Shown: positions 9,428-19,676 of the stretch, piece after piece | How the letters are laid out: each line of letters starts with the position of its first letter | Position numbering within the stretch: position 1 is the first letter of the stretch | Assembly (NCBI RefSeq): GCF_014646755.1 | Contig: NZ_BMNW01000014.1 | Coordinates: 1-64,000, forward strand | DNA from: Pseudomonas asuensis | GTDB lineage: Bacteria > Pseudomonadota > Gammaproteobacteria > Pseudomonadales > Pseudomonadaceae | Direction: 5' to 3' | DNA length: 64,000 nucleotides | Translations under genes and position numbers: made by a program | The notes under the pieces: generated by a model | Told to the model about the DNA's origin: nothing | What the model saw: only the letters and a program-made list of their open reading frames with translations | Database searches by the model: none

Positions 9428-10756
9428 ATGGCTAAGCAAGGTTCTCTCTCTGCGCTCAGTAATGGCGGTTTGTCGGAACTGTGGGCGCGCTTGCGCTTTC
9501 TGTTTCTTGCAATCATCGTTTATCGAATTGGTGCGCATATTCCAGTTCCAGGTATAAATCCTGACCAACTGGCTGCACTGTTTCGGCAGAACGAGGGGAC
9601 CATTCTTAGCCTGTTCAACATGTTCTCTGGCGGTGCGCTGGAGCGGATGAGTATTTTTGCTCTTGGGATCATGCCGTATATTTCAGCATCGATCATCATG
9701 CAGCTTCTCACCGCTGTCAGCCCACAGCTAGAGCAGTTGAAGAAAGAAGGCGAGTCTGGTCGCCGCAAGATCAGCCAGTACACTCGCTATGGCACGCTCG
9801 TACTTGCGTTAGTTCAAGCTACGGGCATGTCTGTAGGGCTGGCGAGTCAAGGCGTAGCCTTTTCAGCTGGGTTCAGCTTCTATTTTGTTGCTGTTACCAC
9901 ATTTGTTGCAGGCGCGCTTTTCATGATGTGGTTAGGTGAGCAGATAACCGAGCGCGGTGTCGGCAATGGGATTTCCATGCTGATCTTCTCGGGAATTGTT
10001 GCTGGCTTACCGCGGGCGATTGGCCAATCCTTCGAATCTGCTCGTCAAGGCGATATCAATATTTTCGCTCTGATAGCTGTAGGTCTGGTTGCTGTTGCTA
10101 TCATTGCGTTCGTGGTCTTCATCGAGCGCGGCCAGCGTCGTATTGCTGTTCATTATGCTAAGCGTCAGCAAGGCCGTAAGGTGTTTGCAGCGCAAAACAG
10201 CCATTTGCCACTGAAAGTAAATATGGCGGGTGTTATTCCTGCTATCTTTGCAAGTAGCATATTGCTGTTCCCGGCTTCGCTAGGGTCGTGGTTTGGTCAG
10301 TCTCAAGGTTTTGGTTGGCTTCAGGATATGGCTCAAGCCATTGCACCTGGACAGCCACTCAATATTCTGCTGTTTAGTGCAGGGATTATTTTCTTCTGCT
10401 TCTTCTATACAGCTCTAATGTTTAACCCTAAAGACGTTGCCGAGAACCTAAAAAAGTCTGGTGCGTTTATTCCAGGAATCCGTCCTGGTGAGCAGTCTGC
10501 ACGTTATATAGATGGCGTGCTGACGCGTTTGACCATGTTCGGCGCCCTGTATATGACGGCGGTCTGCTTGTTACCCCAATTTTTGGTGGTTGCAGCCAAC
10601 GTGCCGTTTTACCTTGGCGGGACTTCGCTGCTGATCGTGGTTGTGGTGGTCATGGACTTTATGTCTCAGGTCCAATCACACCTTGTATCTCACCAGTATG
10701 AGTCTCTGATGAAGAAAGCCAACCTGAAGGGCTACGGCGGCGGAATGCTCCGCTAA
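9428..10756 (+). CDS. secY: Protein translocase subunit SecY
   Basis: SecY is the pore of the SecYEG translocon in the inner membrane. The product is 442 residues with ten predicted transmembrane segments, beginning near residues 22–40. The plug and lateral-gate segment around [24 protein letters not shown] (described by position, residues about 62–85) is conserved, as is the cytosolic loop with YAKRQQGRK. The ATG at 9428 follows the rplO TAA without a gap and has no strong ribosome binding site of its own beyond the end of rplO. Its partner secG is also in this window. Confidence 0.98.
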   Translation: MAKQGSLSALSNGGLSELWARLRFLFLAIIVYRIGAHIPVPGINPDQLAALFRQNEGTILSLFNMFSGGALERMSIFALGIMPYISASIIMQLLTAVSPQLEQLKKEGESGRRKISQYTRYGTLVLALVQATGMSVGLASQGVAFSAGFSFYFVAVTTFVAGALFMMWLGEQITERGVGNGISMLIFSGIVAGLPRAIGQSFESARQGDINIFALIAVGLVAVAIIAFVVFIERGQRRIAVHYAKRQQGRKVFAAQNSHLPLKVNMAGVIPAIFASSILLFPASLGSWFGQSQGFGWLQDMAQAIAPGQPLNILLFSAGIIFFCFFYTALMFNPKDVAENLKKSGAFIPGIRPGEQSARYIDGVLTRLTMFGALYMTAVCLLPQFLVVAANVPFYLGGTSLLIVVVVVMDFMSQVQSHLVSHQYESLMKKANLKGYGGGMLR

Positions 10757-10785
10757 TCGCTACCCGTAAGGTTAAGGAGTTGGTG

Positions 10786-10902
10786 ATGAAAGTTCGTGCA
10801 TCGGTCAAAAAGCTGTGCCGTAACTGCAAAATCATCCGTCGCGACGGCGTCGTTCGGGTGATCTGCAGCGCGGAGCCGCGTCACAAGCAGCGCCAAGGCT
10901 GA
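10786..10902 (+). CDS. rpmJ: 50S ribosomal protein bL36 (zinc form)
   Basis: bL36 is the smallest 50S protein, 38 residues here. The zinc ligands are visible as Cys11, Cys14, Cys27 and His33 in [17 protein letters not shown] followed by PRH. This is the zinc-binding version; zinc-free paralogues induced by zinc starvation lack these residues. A strong TTAAGGAG precedes the start. The gene closes the spc operon and is followed by a terminator. Confidence 0.97.
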   Translation: MKVRASVKKLCRNCKIIRRDGVVRVICSAEPRHKQRQG

Positions 10903-10920
10903 GTGTGAATACACGCGTAT

Positions 10921-10959
10921 AACCCGACAGCTAGTGTGCTGTCGGGTTGATCATTTTTT
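10921..10959 (+). terminator. Intrinsic terminator of the spc operon
   Basis: A perfect 11-bp stem, AACCCGACAGC at 10921–10931 and its complement at 10938–10948, closes a 6-base loop and is followed by a T-rich stretch ending in six Ts. Confidence 0.88.
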
Positions 10960-10975
10960 ACTACAGCGTTAATAT
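10947..10975 (+). promoter_or_regulatory. Sigma-70 promoter of the alpha operon
   Basis: TTGATC at 10947–10952 and TAATAT at 10970–10975 are 17 bases apart, placing the start point near 10982, about 50 bases upstream of rpsM. The -35 box overlaps the descending arm of the preceding terminator. Confidence 0.7.
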
Positions 10976-11034
10976 CTCGCGCCCTTTTCTTGGCTTCCAG
11001 GGCGTGGGTTGCTGTCACATGGAGTTTTTCTAGA

Positions 11035-11391
11035 ATGGCCCGTATTGCAGGCGTTAACATTCCGGATAACAAGCATACTGTTATCTCGCTGACCTATATC
11101 TATGGTATTGGTCGCACTACTGCTCAGAATATCTGTGCGGCTACAGGCATCAGCCCGTCCGCCAAGATCAAGGAACTGAGCGACGAGCAGATTGATCAGC
11201 TGCGTAATGAAGTCGCTAAGCTCGTTACCGAAGGTGACCTGCGCCGCGAAATCAATATGAACATCAAGCGCTTGATGGACCTGGGTTGCTACCGTGGCCT
11301 TCGCCACCGTCGCGGTCTGCCGGTTCGTGGTCAGCGTACCAAGACCAACGCACGTACCCGTAAGGGCCCGCGTAAGCCGATCCGCAAGTAA
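11035..11391 (+). CDS. rpsM: 30S ribosomal protein uS13
   Basis: uS13 is a head protein contacting P-site tRNA and the central intersubunit bridge. The product is 118 residues from the ATG at 11035 ([14 protein letters not shown]). An in-frame upstream ATG at 10990 would begin almost at the predicted transcript start and adds an unrelated leader. The C-terminal tail [18 protein letters not shown] that reaches the P site is complete. It is the first gene of the alpha operon. Confidence 0.98.
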   Translation: MARIAGVNIPDNKHTVISLTYIYGIGRTTAQNICAATGISPSAKIKELSDEQIDQLRNEVAKLVTEGDLRREINMNIKRLMDLGCYRGLRHRRGLPVRGQRTKTNARTRKGPRKPIRK

Positions 11392-11421
11392 TCGCATCCG
11401 CGAATCGACAGGAATCTAGTC

Positions 11422-11811
11422 ATGGCAAAACCTGCTGCTCGTCCTCGTAAAAAAGTCAAAAAGACAGTGGTCGATGGGATCGCCCATATCCACGCGTCTT
11501 TCAACAACACCATCGTAACCATTACTGATCGTCAGGGTAATGCGTTGTCCTGGGCTACTTCTGGTGGTTCCGGCTTCCGTGGCTCCCGTAAGAGCACTCC
11601 GTTCGCTGCACAGGTGGCAGCTGAGCGTGCCGGCCAGGCAGCTCTTGAGTACGGTCTCAAGAATCTTGACGTAAATGTCAAAGGCCCAGGCCCGGGCCGT
11701 GAGTCTGCAGTGCGTGCATTGAACGCCTGTGGTTACAAGATCGCCAGCATTACCGACGTGACGCCCATCCCGCATAATGGATGCCGTCCGCCGAAGAAGC
11801 GTCGCGTGTAA
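11422..11811 (+). CDS. rpsK: 30S ribosomal protein uS11
   Basis: uS11 sits on the 30S platform next to the mRNA exit channel. The product is 129 residues with the family block [20 protein letters not shown] near residues 34–53 and the C-terminus [12 protein letters not shown]. In E. coli an Asn in the conserved FNNTIV region becomes isoaspartate, and the equivalent Asn residues are present. rpsD follows after 16 bases. Confidence 0.98.
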   Translation: MAKPAARPRKKVKKTVVDGIAHIHASFNNTIVTITDRQGNALSWATSGGSGFRGSRKSTPFAAQVAAERAGQAALEYGLKNLDVNVKGPGPGRESAVRALNACGYKIASITDVTPIPHNGCRPPKKRRV

Positions 11812-11827
11812 TAGGAGACAGTAAGAG

Positions 11828-12448
11828 ATGGCTCGTTACATTGGTCCCAAGTGCAAACTGTCCCGCCGTGAAGGCACCGATCTCTTCCTGAAGAGCGGTG
11901 TGCGCGCGATTGAATCCAAGTGCAATATTGAAACTGCTCCTGGAGCTCACGGTCAGCGTCGTGGTCGCTTATCCGACTATGGTCTGCAGCTACGTGAGAA
12001 GCAGAAAGTTCGTCGTATTTACGGTGTTCTTGAGCGTCAATTTGCTGGTTACTACAAAGAGGCTGCTCGTCGCAAAGGCGCGACAGGTGAAAACCTGCTG
12101 CAGCTGCTCGAGACTCGTTTAGATAACGTTGTTTATCGTATGGGTTTCGGCGCTACTCGTGCAGAGTCTCGCCAGCTGGTTTCTCACAAGTCCATTACTG
12201 TTAATGGTCAGACTGTAAATATCCCGTCCTACCAAGTTAAGCCTGGTGATGTGGTAGCAGTACGCGAGAAGGCAAAGAATCAACTGCGTATCGCCCAAGC
12301 TCTCGAGCTTTGCGCCCAGCGCGGTCGTGTTGAGTGGGTAGAAGTCGACTCTGAGAAGAAGTCTGGTACGTTCAAGAGCGTTCCGGCTCGTGCCGACCTT
12401 TCTGCCGACATCAACGAAAACCTGATTGTCGAGCTCTACTCCAAGTAA
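11828..12448 (+). CDS. rpsD: 30S ribosomal protein uS4
   Basis: uS4 nucleates 30S assembly, takes part in antitermination and represses the alpha operon in E. coli. The product is 206 residues. The N-terminal part starts [19 protein letters not shown], and the S4 RNA-binding domain covers roughly residues 95–160 ([20 protein letters not shown], then [13 protein letters not shown]). There is no zinc-binding CxxC cluster. rpoA follows by 22 bases. Confidence 0.98.
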   Translation: MARYIGPKCKLSRREGTDLFLKSGVRAIESKCNIETAPGAHGQRRGRLSDYGLQLREKQKVRRIYGVLERQFAGYYKEAARRKGATGENLLQLLETRLDNVVYRMGFGATRAESRQLVSHKSITVNGQTVNIPSYQVKPGDVVAVREKAKNQLRIAQALELCAQRGRVEWVEVDSEKKSGTFKSVPARADLSADINENLIVELYSK

Positions 12449-12470
12449 GGGCTAGAAAATAGGTGCATCC

Positions 12471-13472
12471 ATGCAGAGTTCGGTAAATGAGTTCCTGACC
12501 CCCCGTCACATTGATGTGCAGGCGGTCAGTCCAACCCGCGCCAAAATTACGCTCGAGCCTCTCGAGCGCGGTTTTGGTCATACCTTGGGCAACGCGCTTC
12601 GTCGCATTTTGTTGTCCTCCATGCCTGGCTGCGCGGTGGTCGAAGCCGAAATTGATGGCGTACTACACGAGTACAGCGCAATCGAAGGCGTGCAGGAAGA
12701 CGTTATTGAAATCCTGCTTAACCTTAAAGGTCTGGCTATCAAGCTTCATGGTCGTGACGAGGTTACTCTGACTCTTTCCAAGAAAGGTCAGGGTCCCGTT
12801 TTGGCTTCCGACATTCAGCTAGAGCATGACGTTGAAATCGTCAACGGTGATCATGTCATTGCTCATCTAGCTGATAACGGCTCGCTAAATATGCGACTGA
12901 AGATTGCTCGTGGCCGTGGCTATGAGCCAGCTGATGCTCGTCAGAGCGAGGAAGACGAGACGCGTGCGATTGGTCGCCTGCAGCTCGATTCTTCTTTTAG
13001 TCCGGTTCGCCGTGTGGCCTATGTGGTCGAAAACGCTCGTGTTGAGCAGCGTACTAACCTGGATAAGCTGGTTCTAGATCTCGAGACCAACGGTACTCTT
13101 GACCCAGAAGAAGCTATCCGCCGTGCTGCAACCATCTTGCAACAGCAATTGGCTGCTTTCGTTGATCTTAAGGGCGACAGTGAGCCTGTTGTCGTTGAGC
13201 AGGAAGACGAAATTGATCCGATTCTGCTGCGTCCGGTTGATGACCTTGAACTGACCGTCCGCTCGGCTAACTGCTTGAAAGCTGAGAACATCTACTATAT
13301 CGGTGATCTGATTCAGCGCACTGAAGTAGAGCTGCTCAAGACTCCTAACCTGGGTAAGAAATCTCTTACCGAGATCAAGGATGTCCTAGCTTCACGTGGT
13401 TTGTCGCTTGGCATGCGCCTGGACAACTGGCCCCCGGCAAGTCTTAAGAAGGACGATAAGGCTACAGCCTGA
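12471..13472 (+). CDS. rpoA: RNA polymerase alpha subunit
   Basis: This subunit dimerises to start core polymerase assembly and contacts promoter UP elements and activators. The product is 333 residues, normal for Pseudomonas. The N-terminal domain (to about residue 235) contains [21 protein letters not shown] flexible linker rich in acidic residues leads into the C-terminal domain, which includes [19 protein letters not shown] and the helix-hairpin-helix [21 protein letters not shown] that binds DNA. It lies in the alpha operon between rpsD and rplQ. Confidence 0.98.
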   Translation: MQSSVNEFLTPRHIDVQAVSPTRAKITLEPLERGFGHTLGNALRRILLSSMPGCAVVEAEIDGVLHEYSAIEGVQEDVIEILLNLKGLAIKLHGRDEVTLTLSKKGQGPVLASDIQLEHDVEIVNGDHVIAHLADNGSLNMRLKIARGRGYEPADARQSEEDETRAIGRLQLDSSFSPVRRVAYVVENARVEQRTNLDKLVLDLETNGTLDPEEAIRRAATILQQQLAAFVDLKGDSEPVVVEQEDEIDPILLRPVDDLELTVRSANCLKAENIYYIGDLIQRTEVELLKTPNLGKKSLTEIKDVLASRGLSLGMRLDNWPPASLKKDDKATA

Positions 13473-13515
13473 TCGTTATTAGTCACCGAACGTTAGTTTG
13501 GTAAGGAATTTAACC

Positions 13516-13908
13516 ATGCGTCATCGTAAAAGTGGTCGTCACCTGAACCGCACGAGCGCACACCGCAAGGCTATGTTCCAGAACATGGCTGTGTCGCTGT
13601 TCGAGCATGAACTGATCAAAACTACTCTTCCGAAAGCTAAGGAACTGCGCCGCGTTGCTGAGCCGCTGATCACTTTGGCTAAAGAAGACAGCGTAGCTAA
13701 CCGTCGTTTAGCTTTCGATCGTACTCGTTCGAAAGCTGCCGTTGGTAAGCTGTTTAACGATCTGGGTAAGCGTTATGCGAACCGCCCAGGTGGTTATCTG
13801 CGTATTCTCAAGTGCGGCTTCCGCGCTGGTGATAACGCTCCTATGGCCTATGTTGAACTGATTGACCGTCCTATTGGCGGTGCAGTTGAGGCCGAATCCG
13901 CTGAGTAA
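13516..13908 (+). CDS. rplQ: 50S ribosomal protein bL17
   Basis: bL17 lies near the exit tunnel. The product is 130 residues starting [20 protein letters not shown], which fixes the start at the ATG at 13516. An in-frame start at 13498 is upstream of the TAAGGA ribosome binding site and was rejected. The C-terminus is acidic, as in Pseudomonas. This is the last gene of the alpha operon, and a terminator follows within 20 bases. Confidence 0.98.
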   Translation: MRHRKSGRHLNRTSAHRKAMFQNMAVSLFEHELIKTTLPKAKELRRVAEPLITLAKEDSVANRRLAFDRTRSKAAVGKLFNDLGKRYANRPGGYLRILKCGFRAGDNAPMAYVELIDRPIGGAVEAESAE

Positions 13909-13922
13909 GCGGTAAGCGTTAT

Positions 13923-13952
13923 AAAAAGCCGGGCCTTGTGCCCGGCTTTTTT
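13923..13952 (+). terminator. Intrinsic terminator of the alpha operon
   Basis: GCCGGGC at 13928–13934 pairs with GCCCGGC at 13940–13946. The stem is flanked by AAAAA on the left and TTTTTT on the right and has a five-base loop. Confidence 0.92.
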
Positions 13953-14072
13953 GTGGCTTTATCTATTGATTTTTCTATTAAAAAGCTAGATCTAATAAAT
14001 TGGATCTACTGCCTCACTTTTAAGATACTTCTCTACAAGACGCGCTGACGCGCAATTGAAGGGAGAAGTTTC

Positions 14073-15530
14073 ATGAGCCAGAACAATACGCTCACTACTG
14101 CTAGTGGCATTCCAGTTGCCGATAACCAGAACTCTCGCTCCGCAGGGGAGCGTGGCCCCTTACTGTTAGATGACTTCCATCTAGTTGAAAAGCTGGCTCA
14201 CTTTAACCGTGAAGTAATTCCTGAGCGCCGTGTCCATGCGAAAGGTTCTGGTGCTTATGGTACTTTTACGGTTACTCAAGACATTACCAATCTTTCCTCT
14301 GCCAGCCTCTTTGCCAGTGTAGGCAAGCAGACACCTGTATTTTTGCGTTTTTCTACTGTTGGGGGAGAACGTGGATCGGCAGATACAGAGCGTGATCCTC
14401 GCGGTTTTGCCTTGAAGTTTTATACTGAAGAAGGCAATTGGGATATCGTTGGCAACAATACACCTGTATTTTTTCTGCGTGATCCTCTTAAGTTTCCTGA
14501 CTTTATCCATACGCAAAAACGTAATCCGCAGACCAATTTAAAGAGCCCGCAAATGATGTGGGACTTTTGGTCGCATTCGCCCGAGTCTCTGCATCAGGTG
14601 ACCATCCTATTCTCGGACCGGGGTATTCCGGATGGCTATCGTTTCATGCATGGCTTTGGGAGCCATACATTTAGTGTCGTCAACGCTGCGGGTGAGCGCC
14701 GTTTCGTGAAATGGCATTTCAAGAGCAAGCAGGGGATTAAGAACCTAACGCCTACTGAAGCTACCCGTTTAGCAGGTACTGATCCAGATTATGCGCAACG
14801 TGATCTGTTTGAGGCAATCGAGCGAGGCGATTATCCCCAGTGGCGTGTTTGTGTTCAGGTAATGGAGGAGGCGGAAGCCTTTAGCCGTGCTGAAAACCCA
14901 TTTGACGTCACGAAAGTGTGGTCGCAGAAAGAGTTTCCACTGATTGAAGTAGGTGAGTTAGAGCTGAATCGTAATCCGCTCAACTATTTCGCTGAAGTCG
15001 AGCAGGCGGCGTTTGCGCCTAGTAATGTGGTTCCAGGTGTTGGTTTATCGCCTGACCGTATGCTTCAAGGACGTGTCTTTGCTTACGCAGATGCTCAGCG
15101 TTACCGTATTGGTACCAATTATCAGCAATTACCGGTAAACGTACCGCGCTCGCCTTATCAAAACTACCAGCGCGATGGAGCTATGCGCTTTGATGGAAAC
15201 GGCGGGTCAGCGCCAAATTATGAGCCTAACAGCTTTAACAGTGCGCCTAAGCAGGCTCCTCAGTATCGTGAGCCAGCAATGCCACTAAGTGGCTCGGCTG
15301 ATCGTTATGATCATCGATTAGATGAAGATTATTACTCTCAAGCGGGTGCCTTGTTCCGTCTGATGTCTGACGAGCAAAAGGCCTTATTGATCAGTAATAT
15401 CGTTGGTGCCATGCAATCTGTTACGCGTGATGTTCAGCGTCGCCAGATTGGTCACTTCCTTAAAGCAGATCGTGCCTACGGTGAAGGTATTGCTCATGGC
15501 TTGAGCGTGCCCTTAAGCGAAGTAGAATAG
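14073..15530 (+). CDS. katA: Monofunctional haem catalase
   Basis: This enzyme breaks hydrogen peroxide down to water and oxygen. The product is 485 residues, a small-subunit clade 3-type catalase resembling KatA of Pseudomonas. The distal haem His is His55 in [10 protein letters not shown], the catalytic Asn is about Asn128 in VGNNTPVFF, and the haem-ligand Tyr is in [12 protein letters not shown] near residue 338. There is no signal peptide, so it is probably cytoplasmic. A GGGAGAAG ribosome binding site precedes the ATG. The AT-rich upstream region has CTAT or CTAG repeated every 11–12 bases around 13960–13995, reminiscent of OxyR half-site spacing but too degenerate to call. In other pseudomonads a bacterioferritin gene often follows; here it does not. 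Confidence 0.96.
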   Translation: MSQNNTLTTASGIPVADNQNSRSAGERGPLLLDDFHLVEKLAHFNREVIPERRVHAKGSGAYGTFTVTQDITNLSSASLFASVGKQTPVFLRFSTVGGERGSADTERDPRGFALKFYTEEGNWDIVGNNTPVFFLRDPLKFPDFIHTQKRNPQTNLKSPQMMWDFWSHSPESLHQVTILFSDRGIPDGYRFMHGFGSHTFSVVNAAGERRFVKWHFKSKQGIKNLTPTEATRLAGTDPDYAQRDLFEAIERGDYPQWRVCVQVMEEAEAFSRAENPFDVTKVWSQKEFPLIEVGELELNRNPLNYFAEVEQAAFAPSNVVPGVGLSPDRMLQGRVFAYADAQRYRIGTNYQQLPVNVPRSPYQNYQRDGAMRFDGNGGSAPNYEPNSFNSAPKQAPQYREPAMPLSGSADRYDHRLDEDYYSQAGALFRLMSDEQKALLISNIVGAMQSVTRDVQRRQIGHFLKADRAYGEGIAHGLSVPLSEVE

Positions 15531-15544
15531 GTCTCGTACCTTCT

Positions 15545-15569
15545 AAAGGCCCCTCTTGGGGCCTTTTTA
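15545..15569 (+). terminator. Intrinsic terminator after katA
   Basis: AAAGGCCCC at 15545–15553 pairs with GGGGCCTTT at 15558–15566 around a four-base loop and is followed by further Ts. It begins 14 bases past the katA stop codon. Confidence 0.9.
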
Positions 15570-15654
15570 TTGCCTGTAAATAAATGTCTTGCCTACGGAA
15601 ACACTTGGAACTCAATGCGTGTCGCAATAGAGAAGTCATATCAAGGTGGATCTC

Positions 15655-16527
15655 ATGCGTATACATCATCTCAACTGCGGTTGTATGTGCCCATGGGGCG
15701 GTGCGCTTTTTGACGGGTTTAGCAAGGGGCTAACCGGGCATCTGGTTTGCCATTGCTTGCTGGTGGAGACGGACCACGATGGTCTCGTATTAATTGATAC
15801 GGGATTTGGTGCACGTGATGTTCATGCACCTCATAAGCGGCTTAGCTCATTCTTTATTGGGTTCAACAATATCCAATTTGAGATGCGTTATACGGCTATT
15901 GAGCAAATTAAGACGCTTGGCTTTCAAGCAAGTGATGTGCGGCATATCGTTTTAACCCATCTTGATTTTGATCATGCGGGTGGTCTGGAAGACTTTCCTG
16001 AAGCAACAGTGCATGTGCTTGAGCGCGAAATGAACACGGCCCGCCTACCTCATGGTTATCTTGGTAGCCGGCGTTATCGATTTCATCAGTGGGATCAGGT
16101 TAAACGTTGGGAGTTATATGAACCTCAAGGTGAGGCTTGGTACGGATTTTCTGCAGTTCGCGATTTGAAGGGGCTTCCGCCGGAAATTCTTATGATCCCT
16201 TTAGCGGGGCACACTTGGGGGCATGCAGGTATTGCAATCCAAACACCAACAGGCTGGTTGCTTCATGCTGGTGATGCTTATTTTTACCGGGACGAGGTCG
16301 GGCAGTCGAAGCGCTCTTGTACGCCGGGCCTGCGTTTCTATCAAACGATGATGGAAGTTAATCGAGAGCTCCGTTTGCATAATCAGCAGCGCTTACGTGA
16401 GCTTTCGCTGATGCATGCTGGTGAGATAGAACTATTCTGCAGCCATGATGCGAAAGAGCTTGAGCGCTGCCAGCAAAGTAGGCCGGCAGCGCCCAAGTTC
16501 GTCGATAGTGTCCCTACCAACTCCTAA
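15655..16527 (+). CDS. Metallo-beta-lactamase-fold hydrolase, N-acyl homoserine lactonase-like
   Basis: This 290-residue cytoplasmic protein belongs to the metallo-beta-lactamase superfamily. The metal-site motif is THLDFDHAGG at residues 101–110: His102, Asp104, Asp106 and His107, with Asp where lactonases of the AiiA type usually have the second His. Further ligand candidates are His186 or His190 (LAGHTWGHAG), Asp207 (HAGDAYF) and His264 (CSHDAKE). The pattern and size recall AHL lactonases, but the substrate is unknown. I took the ATG at 15655 rather than the GTG nine bases upstream. It lies between katA and the convergent uvrA, only 15 bases from the uvrA stop, with no terminator visible between them. 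Confidence 0.8.
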   Translation: MRIHHLNCGCMCPWGGALFDGFSKGLTGHLVCHCLLVETDHDGLVLIDTGFGARDVHAPHKRLSSFFIGFNNIQFEMRYTAIEQIKTLGFQASDVRHIVLTHLDFDHAGGLEDFPEATVHVLEREMNTARLPHGYLGSRRYRFHQWDQVKRWELYEPQGEAWYGFSAVRDLKGLPPEILMIPLAGHTWGHAGIAIQTPTGWLLHAGDAYFYRDEVGQSKRSCTPGLRFYQTMMEVNRELRLHNQQRLRELSLMHAGEIELFCSHDAKELERCQQSRPAAPKFVDSVPTNS

Positions 16528-16542
16528 CGATTGTAGAGGTTC

Positions 16543-19377
16543 TTAAGCCCGATCACGCTCCAAGAGAGGTCCCAAGAATCGACCAGTATGAGAGGCCGGG
16601 TTCTTGGCTACGTCTTCTGGCGTGCCTGTGGCAATGATCTGGCCGCCCTTTGAGCCGCCTTCAGGCCCAAGGTCTACCAGCCAGTCCGCTGTCTTGATGA
16701 CATCCAGGTTATGCTCAATCACTACTACGGTATTGCCGTGATCACGTAAACGATGAAGCACATCGAGCAATTGCTGAATATCCGCAAAGTGAAGGCCGGT
16801 AGTCGGCTCGTCAAGGATGTAAAGCGTCTTGCCTGTATCACGCTTGGACAGCTCTCGGGCCAACTTGACGCGCTGCGCCTCTCCACCGGAGAGCGTGGTA
16901 GCGCTTTGGCCTAGGCGTATATAGGACAAACCTACATCCATTAGCGTTTGAAGCTTGCGGGCCAAGGCTGGCACTGCATCAAAGAATTCCCTGGCCTCCT
17001 CGATAGTCATGTCCAAGACTTCTGTAATGGTTTTGCCCTTGTATTTAACTTCGAGCGTCTCGCGGTTGTAGCGCTTACCTTTACAGACGTCGCATGAGAC
17101 GTAGATGTCAGGCAAGAAATGCATCTCTACCTTGATAACGCCATCACCCTGGCATGCCTCGCAGCGACCACCTTTGACGTTAAAGGAAAAGCGACCTGGC
17201 CCGTATCCTCTGGAGCGGGCTTCTGGTACTCCAGCAAATAGCTCGCGAATTGGGGTGAAGATACCAGTGTAGGTTGCAGGGTTTGATCGGGGTGTCCGCC
17301 CGATGGGACTCTGATCAATATCAACGACTTTATCGATATGTTGCAAGCCATCGAAGGAGTCATATGGCGCGACTTCAAGCGTAGTAGCCCCATTTAAAGC
17401 CGTTGCTGTGATAGGGAAAAGGGTGTTGTTGATCAGGGTTGATTTGCCTGAGCCTGAAACGCCTGTAATACACGTGAACAAGCCTACCGGAATGCGTAGG
17501 TCAACATTCTGTAGGTTATTGCCGCGAGCACCCTTGATAACGAGTTCTTTCTTTTTGTCACGTTTGGTGCGCTCGGCAGGGACGATAATTTTCTTTCGCC
17601 CAGAAAGGTACATTCCTGTTACGGACTCAGGGTGTGCCATAACTTCTGCTGGCGTACCTTGAGCAATAATTTGCCCGCCATGTACGCCGGCTCCAGGGCC
17701 AATGTCGACAACGTAATCTGCAAGGCGGATTGCATCTTCGTCGTGCTCTACGACGATAACCGTGTTACCCAGGTTACGTAGGTGCGTTAGGGTGCCTAAC
17801 AGTCGCTCGTTGTCACGTTGATGCAGGCCAATGGAAGGCTCATCAAGAATGTACATGACCCCAACAAGGCCTGCACCAATCTGGCTGGCCAGGCGGATAC
17901 GCTGTGCCTCACCGCCAGAAAGTGTGTCAGCGCTGCGATCCAGAGTGAGGTAGTCCAAACCCACATTAACCAGGAACTGTAAACGCTCACGGATTTCTTT
18001 AAGGATTTTATCGGCAATCTGACCTTTATGGCCTGCCAAGCTCAGGTCCGAGAAATAGCTCGTCGCATCCCCGACTGGAAGACGCGTCACGGCAGGGAGT
18101 GTTTTATCGCCTACCCATACATGGCGTGACTCACGGCGCAGACGTGTTCCGTTACACTCTGAGCAGGGCTGGGTGCTTAAGTACTTTGCTAGCTCGTCTC
18201 GAACGCTCTGCGATTCAGTTTCACGGTAACGGCGTTCCAGGTTTGGCAGAATGCCCTCAAAGGGATGAGACCGTTTAACGATATCACCGCGATCGTTGAG
18301 GTAGCGAAATTCCACGCCATCACGACCAGAGCCATTAAGCACTGCTTTCTGATGATTAGCGCTGAGATTTTTGAATGGCTCCTCCAGGCTGAACCCGTAG
18401 TGTGACGCTAATGAGCCCAGCATTTGAAAGTAATACACATTACGACGGTCCCAACCGCGTATGGCACCTTCCGCCAGAGAGAGCTCATTATTCACAACAC
18501 GGCGCGCATCGAAAAACTGCCTGACGCCTAGACCATCACAGGTAGGACAAGCACCTGCTGGATTGTTAAATGAAAACAGCTTAGGTTCGAGCTCACCAAT
18601 AGAAAACCCGCAAATAGGACAGGAGAAGCGGGCTGAGAAGAGTACCTCTTCGCCTTCTTCATCCTCCATAGGCGCAATCACGGCGATATCATCGGCCAGT
18701 TTGAGCGCTGTCTCGAAGGATTCTGCCAAACGTTGCTGGATATCATCGCGCACCTTAAAGCGATCAACTACGATCTCAATAGTGTGCTTTTTCTGCTTAT
18801 CCAGTTTGGGTAGATCGTCCAGCTCGTACAGGCGACCATCTACGCGAGCGCGAACAAAGCCCTGTGCCCGCATCTCTTCGAAGATAGCCTGATGCTCACC
18901 CTTGCGCTCACGGATGACAGGGGCCAGCAGCATAAGACGACGGCCTTCAGGCATGCTGATGACTTGGTCAACCATTTGGCTGACGGTCTGGGCTTCCAGA
19001 GGCACATCGTGATCAGGGCACCGTGGTGTACCTACGCGCGCATAAAGCAGGCGCAGGTAATCGTAGATCTCGGTAATCGTTCCTACGGTAGAGCGAGGGT
19101 TGTGCGAAGTGGACTTCTGCTCGATGGAAATCGCGGGTGACAGCCCTTCAATACTGTCTACCTCAGGCTTTTCCATCATCGACAGGAACTGGCGCGCGTA
19201 GGCCGAGAGTGATTCGACATAGCGGCGCTGCCCTTCGGCATAAAGTGTATCGAATGCCAGGGATGACTTGCCCGACCCGGAAAGGCCTGTAATGACGATA
19301 AGCTGATCGCGGGGAAGGGTAAGGTCGAAATTTTTTAGATTGTGGGTTCGCGCCCCACGGATAAGGATCTTATCCAC
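16543..19377 (-). CDS. uvrA: Excinuclease ABC subunit A
   Basis: UvrA is the damage-recognition ATPase of nucleotide excision repair, acting with UvrB. The product is 944 residues from a GTG start at 19377 ([16 protein letters not shown]). A longer frame reaching 19476 adds a non-family leader. Two ABC modules are visible, with Walker A motifs [12 protein letters not shown] near residue 31 and [12 protein letters not shown] near 640, each followed by an LSGGEAQR signature. Zinc knuckles include CPICGF with CPTCDGLG and CEACQGDG with [10 protein letters not shown] found no good CTG-N10-CAG LexA box upstream, so SOS control is not evident. Confidence 0.97.
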   Translation of the reverse strand: MDKILIRGARTHNLKNFDLTLPRDQLIVITGLSGSGKSSLAFDTLYAEGQRRYVESLSAYARQFLSMMEKPEVDSIEGLSPAISIEQKSTSHNPRSTVGTITEIYDYLRLLYARVGTPRCPDHDVPLEAQTVSQMVDQVISMPEGRRLMLLAPVIRERKGEHQAIFEEMRAQGFVRARVDGRLYELDDLPKLDKQKKHTIEIVVDRFKVRDDIQQRLAESFETALKLADDIAVIAPMEDEEGEEVLFSARFSCPICGFSIGELEPKLFSFNNPAGACPTCDGLGVRQFFDARRVVNNELSLAEGAIRGWDRRNVYYFQMLGSLASHYGFSLEEPFKNLSANHQKAVLNGSGRDGVEFRYLNDRGDIVKRSHPFEGILPNLERRYRETESQSVRDELAKYLSTQPCSECNGTRLRRESRHVWVGDKTLPAVTRLPVGDATSYFSDLSLAGHKGQIADKILKEIRERLQFLVNVGLDYLTLDRSADTLSGGEAQRIRLASQIGAGLVGVMYILDEPSIGLHQRDNERLLGTLTHLRNLGNTVIVVEHDEDAIRLADYVVDIGPGAGVHGGQIIAQGTPAEVMAHPESVTGMYLSGRKKIIVPAERTKRDKKKELVIKGARGNNLQNVDLRIPVGLFTCITGVSGSGKSTLINNTLFPITATALNGATTLEVAPYDSFDGLQHIDKVVDIDQSPIGRTPRSNPATYTGIFTPIRELFAGVPEARSRGYGPGRFSFNVKGGRCEACQGDGVIKVEMHFLPDIYVSCDVCKGKRYNRETLEVKYKGKTITEVLDMTIEEAREFFDAVPALARKLQTLMDVGLSYIRLGQSATTLSGGEAQRVKLARELSKRDTGKTLYILDEPTTGLHFADIQQLLDVLHRLRDHGNTVVVIEHNLDVIKTADWLVDLGPEGGSKGGQIIATGTPEDVAKNPASHTGRFLGPLLERDRA

Positions 19378-19676
19378 GTATTTTATGGCCTCGCTTGGCG
19401 GGCATCGGAGAACCCGCAATTGTACGACGTCGGCAGGATGCGCGTCGAAACGTCGCGCCTGTGCCGGGCAGATCAAGACTGGTAAAATTGTGAGTGCTCT
19501 TCAGCGATAATGGCCGCCTTGCCAATTTGGCAGCGGTACAGCCAGGGGACAGCATGTCTGGGGTATAAGTCGGCATGCTTGGGCTTCGTCCCTCTTTCTT
19601 ATATGTGGTCATTCTTTCGTTATTTTTAAAGTTATCCGGCACTATGAATTTTAGGGTGCCGACAAGAGGAGTATTC

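Noticed and set aside
13953-14072. OxyR-like spacing of CTAT/CTAG upstream of katA
   Set aside because: Four half-sites can be lined up only with several mismatches in an AT-rich stretch; not enough to call.
19378-19560. LexA box for uvrA
   Set aside because: I searched for CTG-N10-CAG by eye on both strands and found only CTG-N7-CAG type matches.
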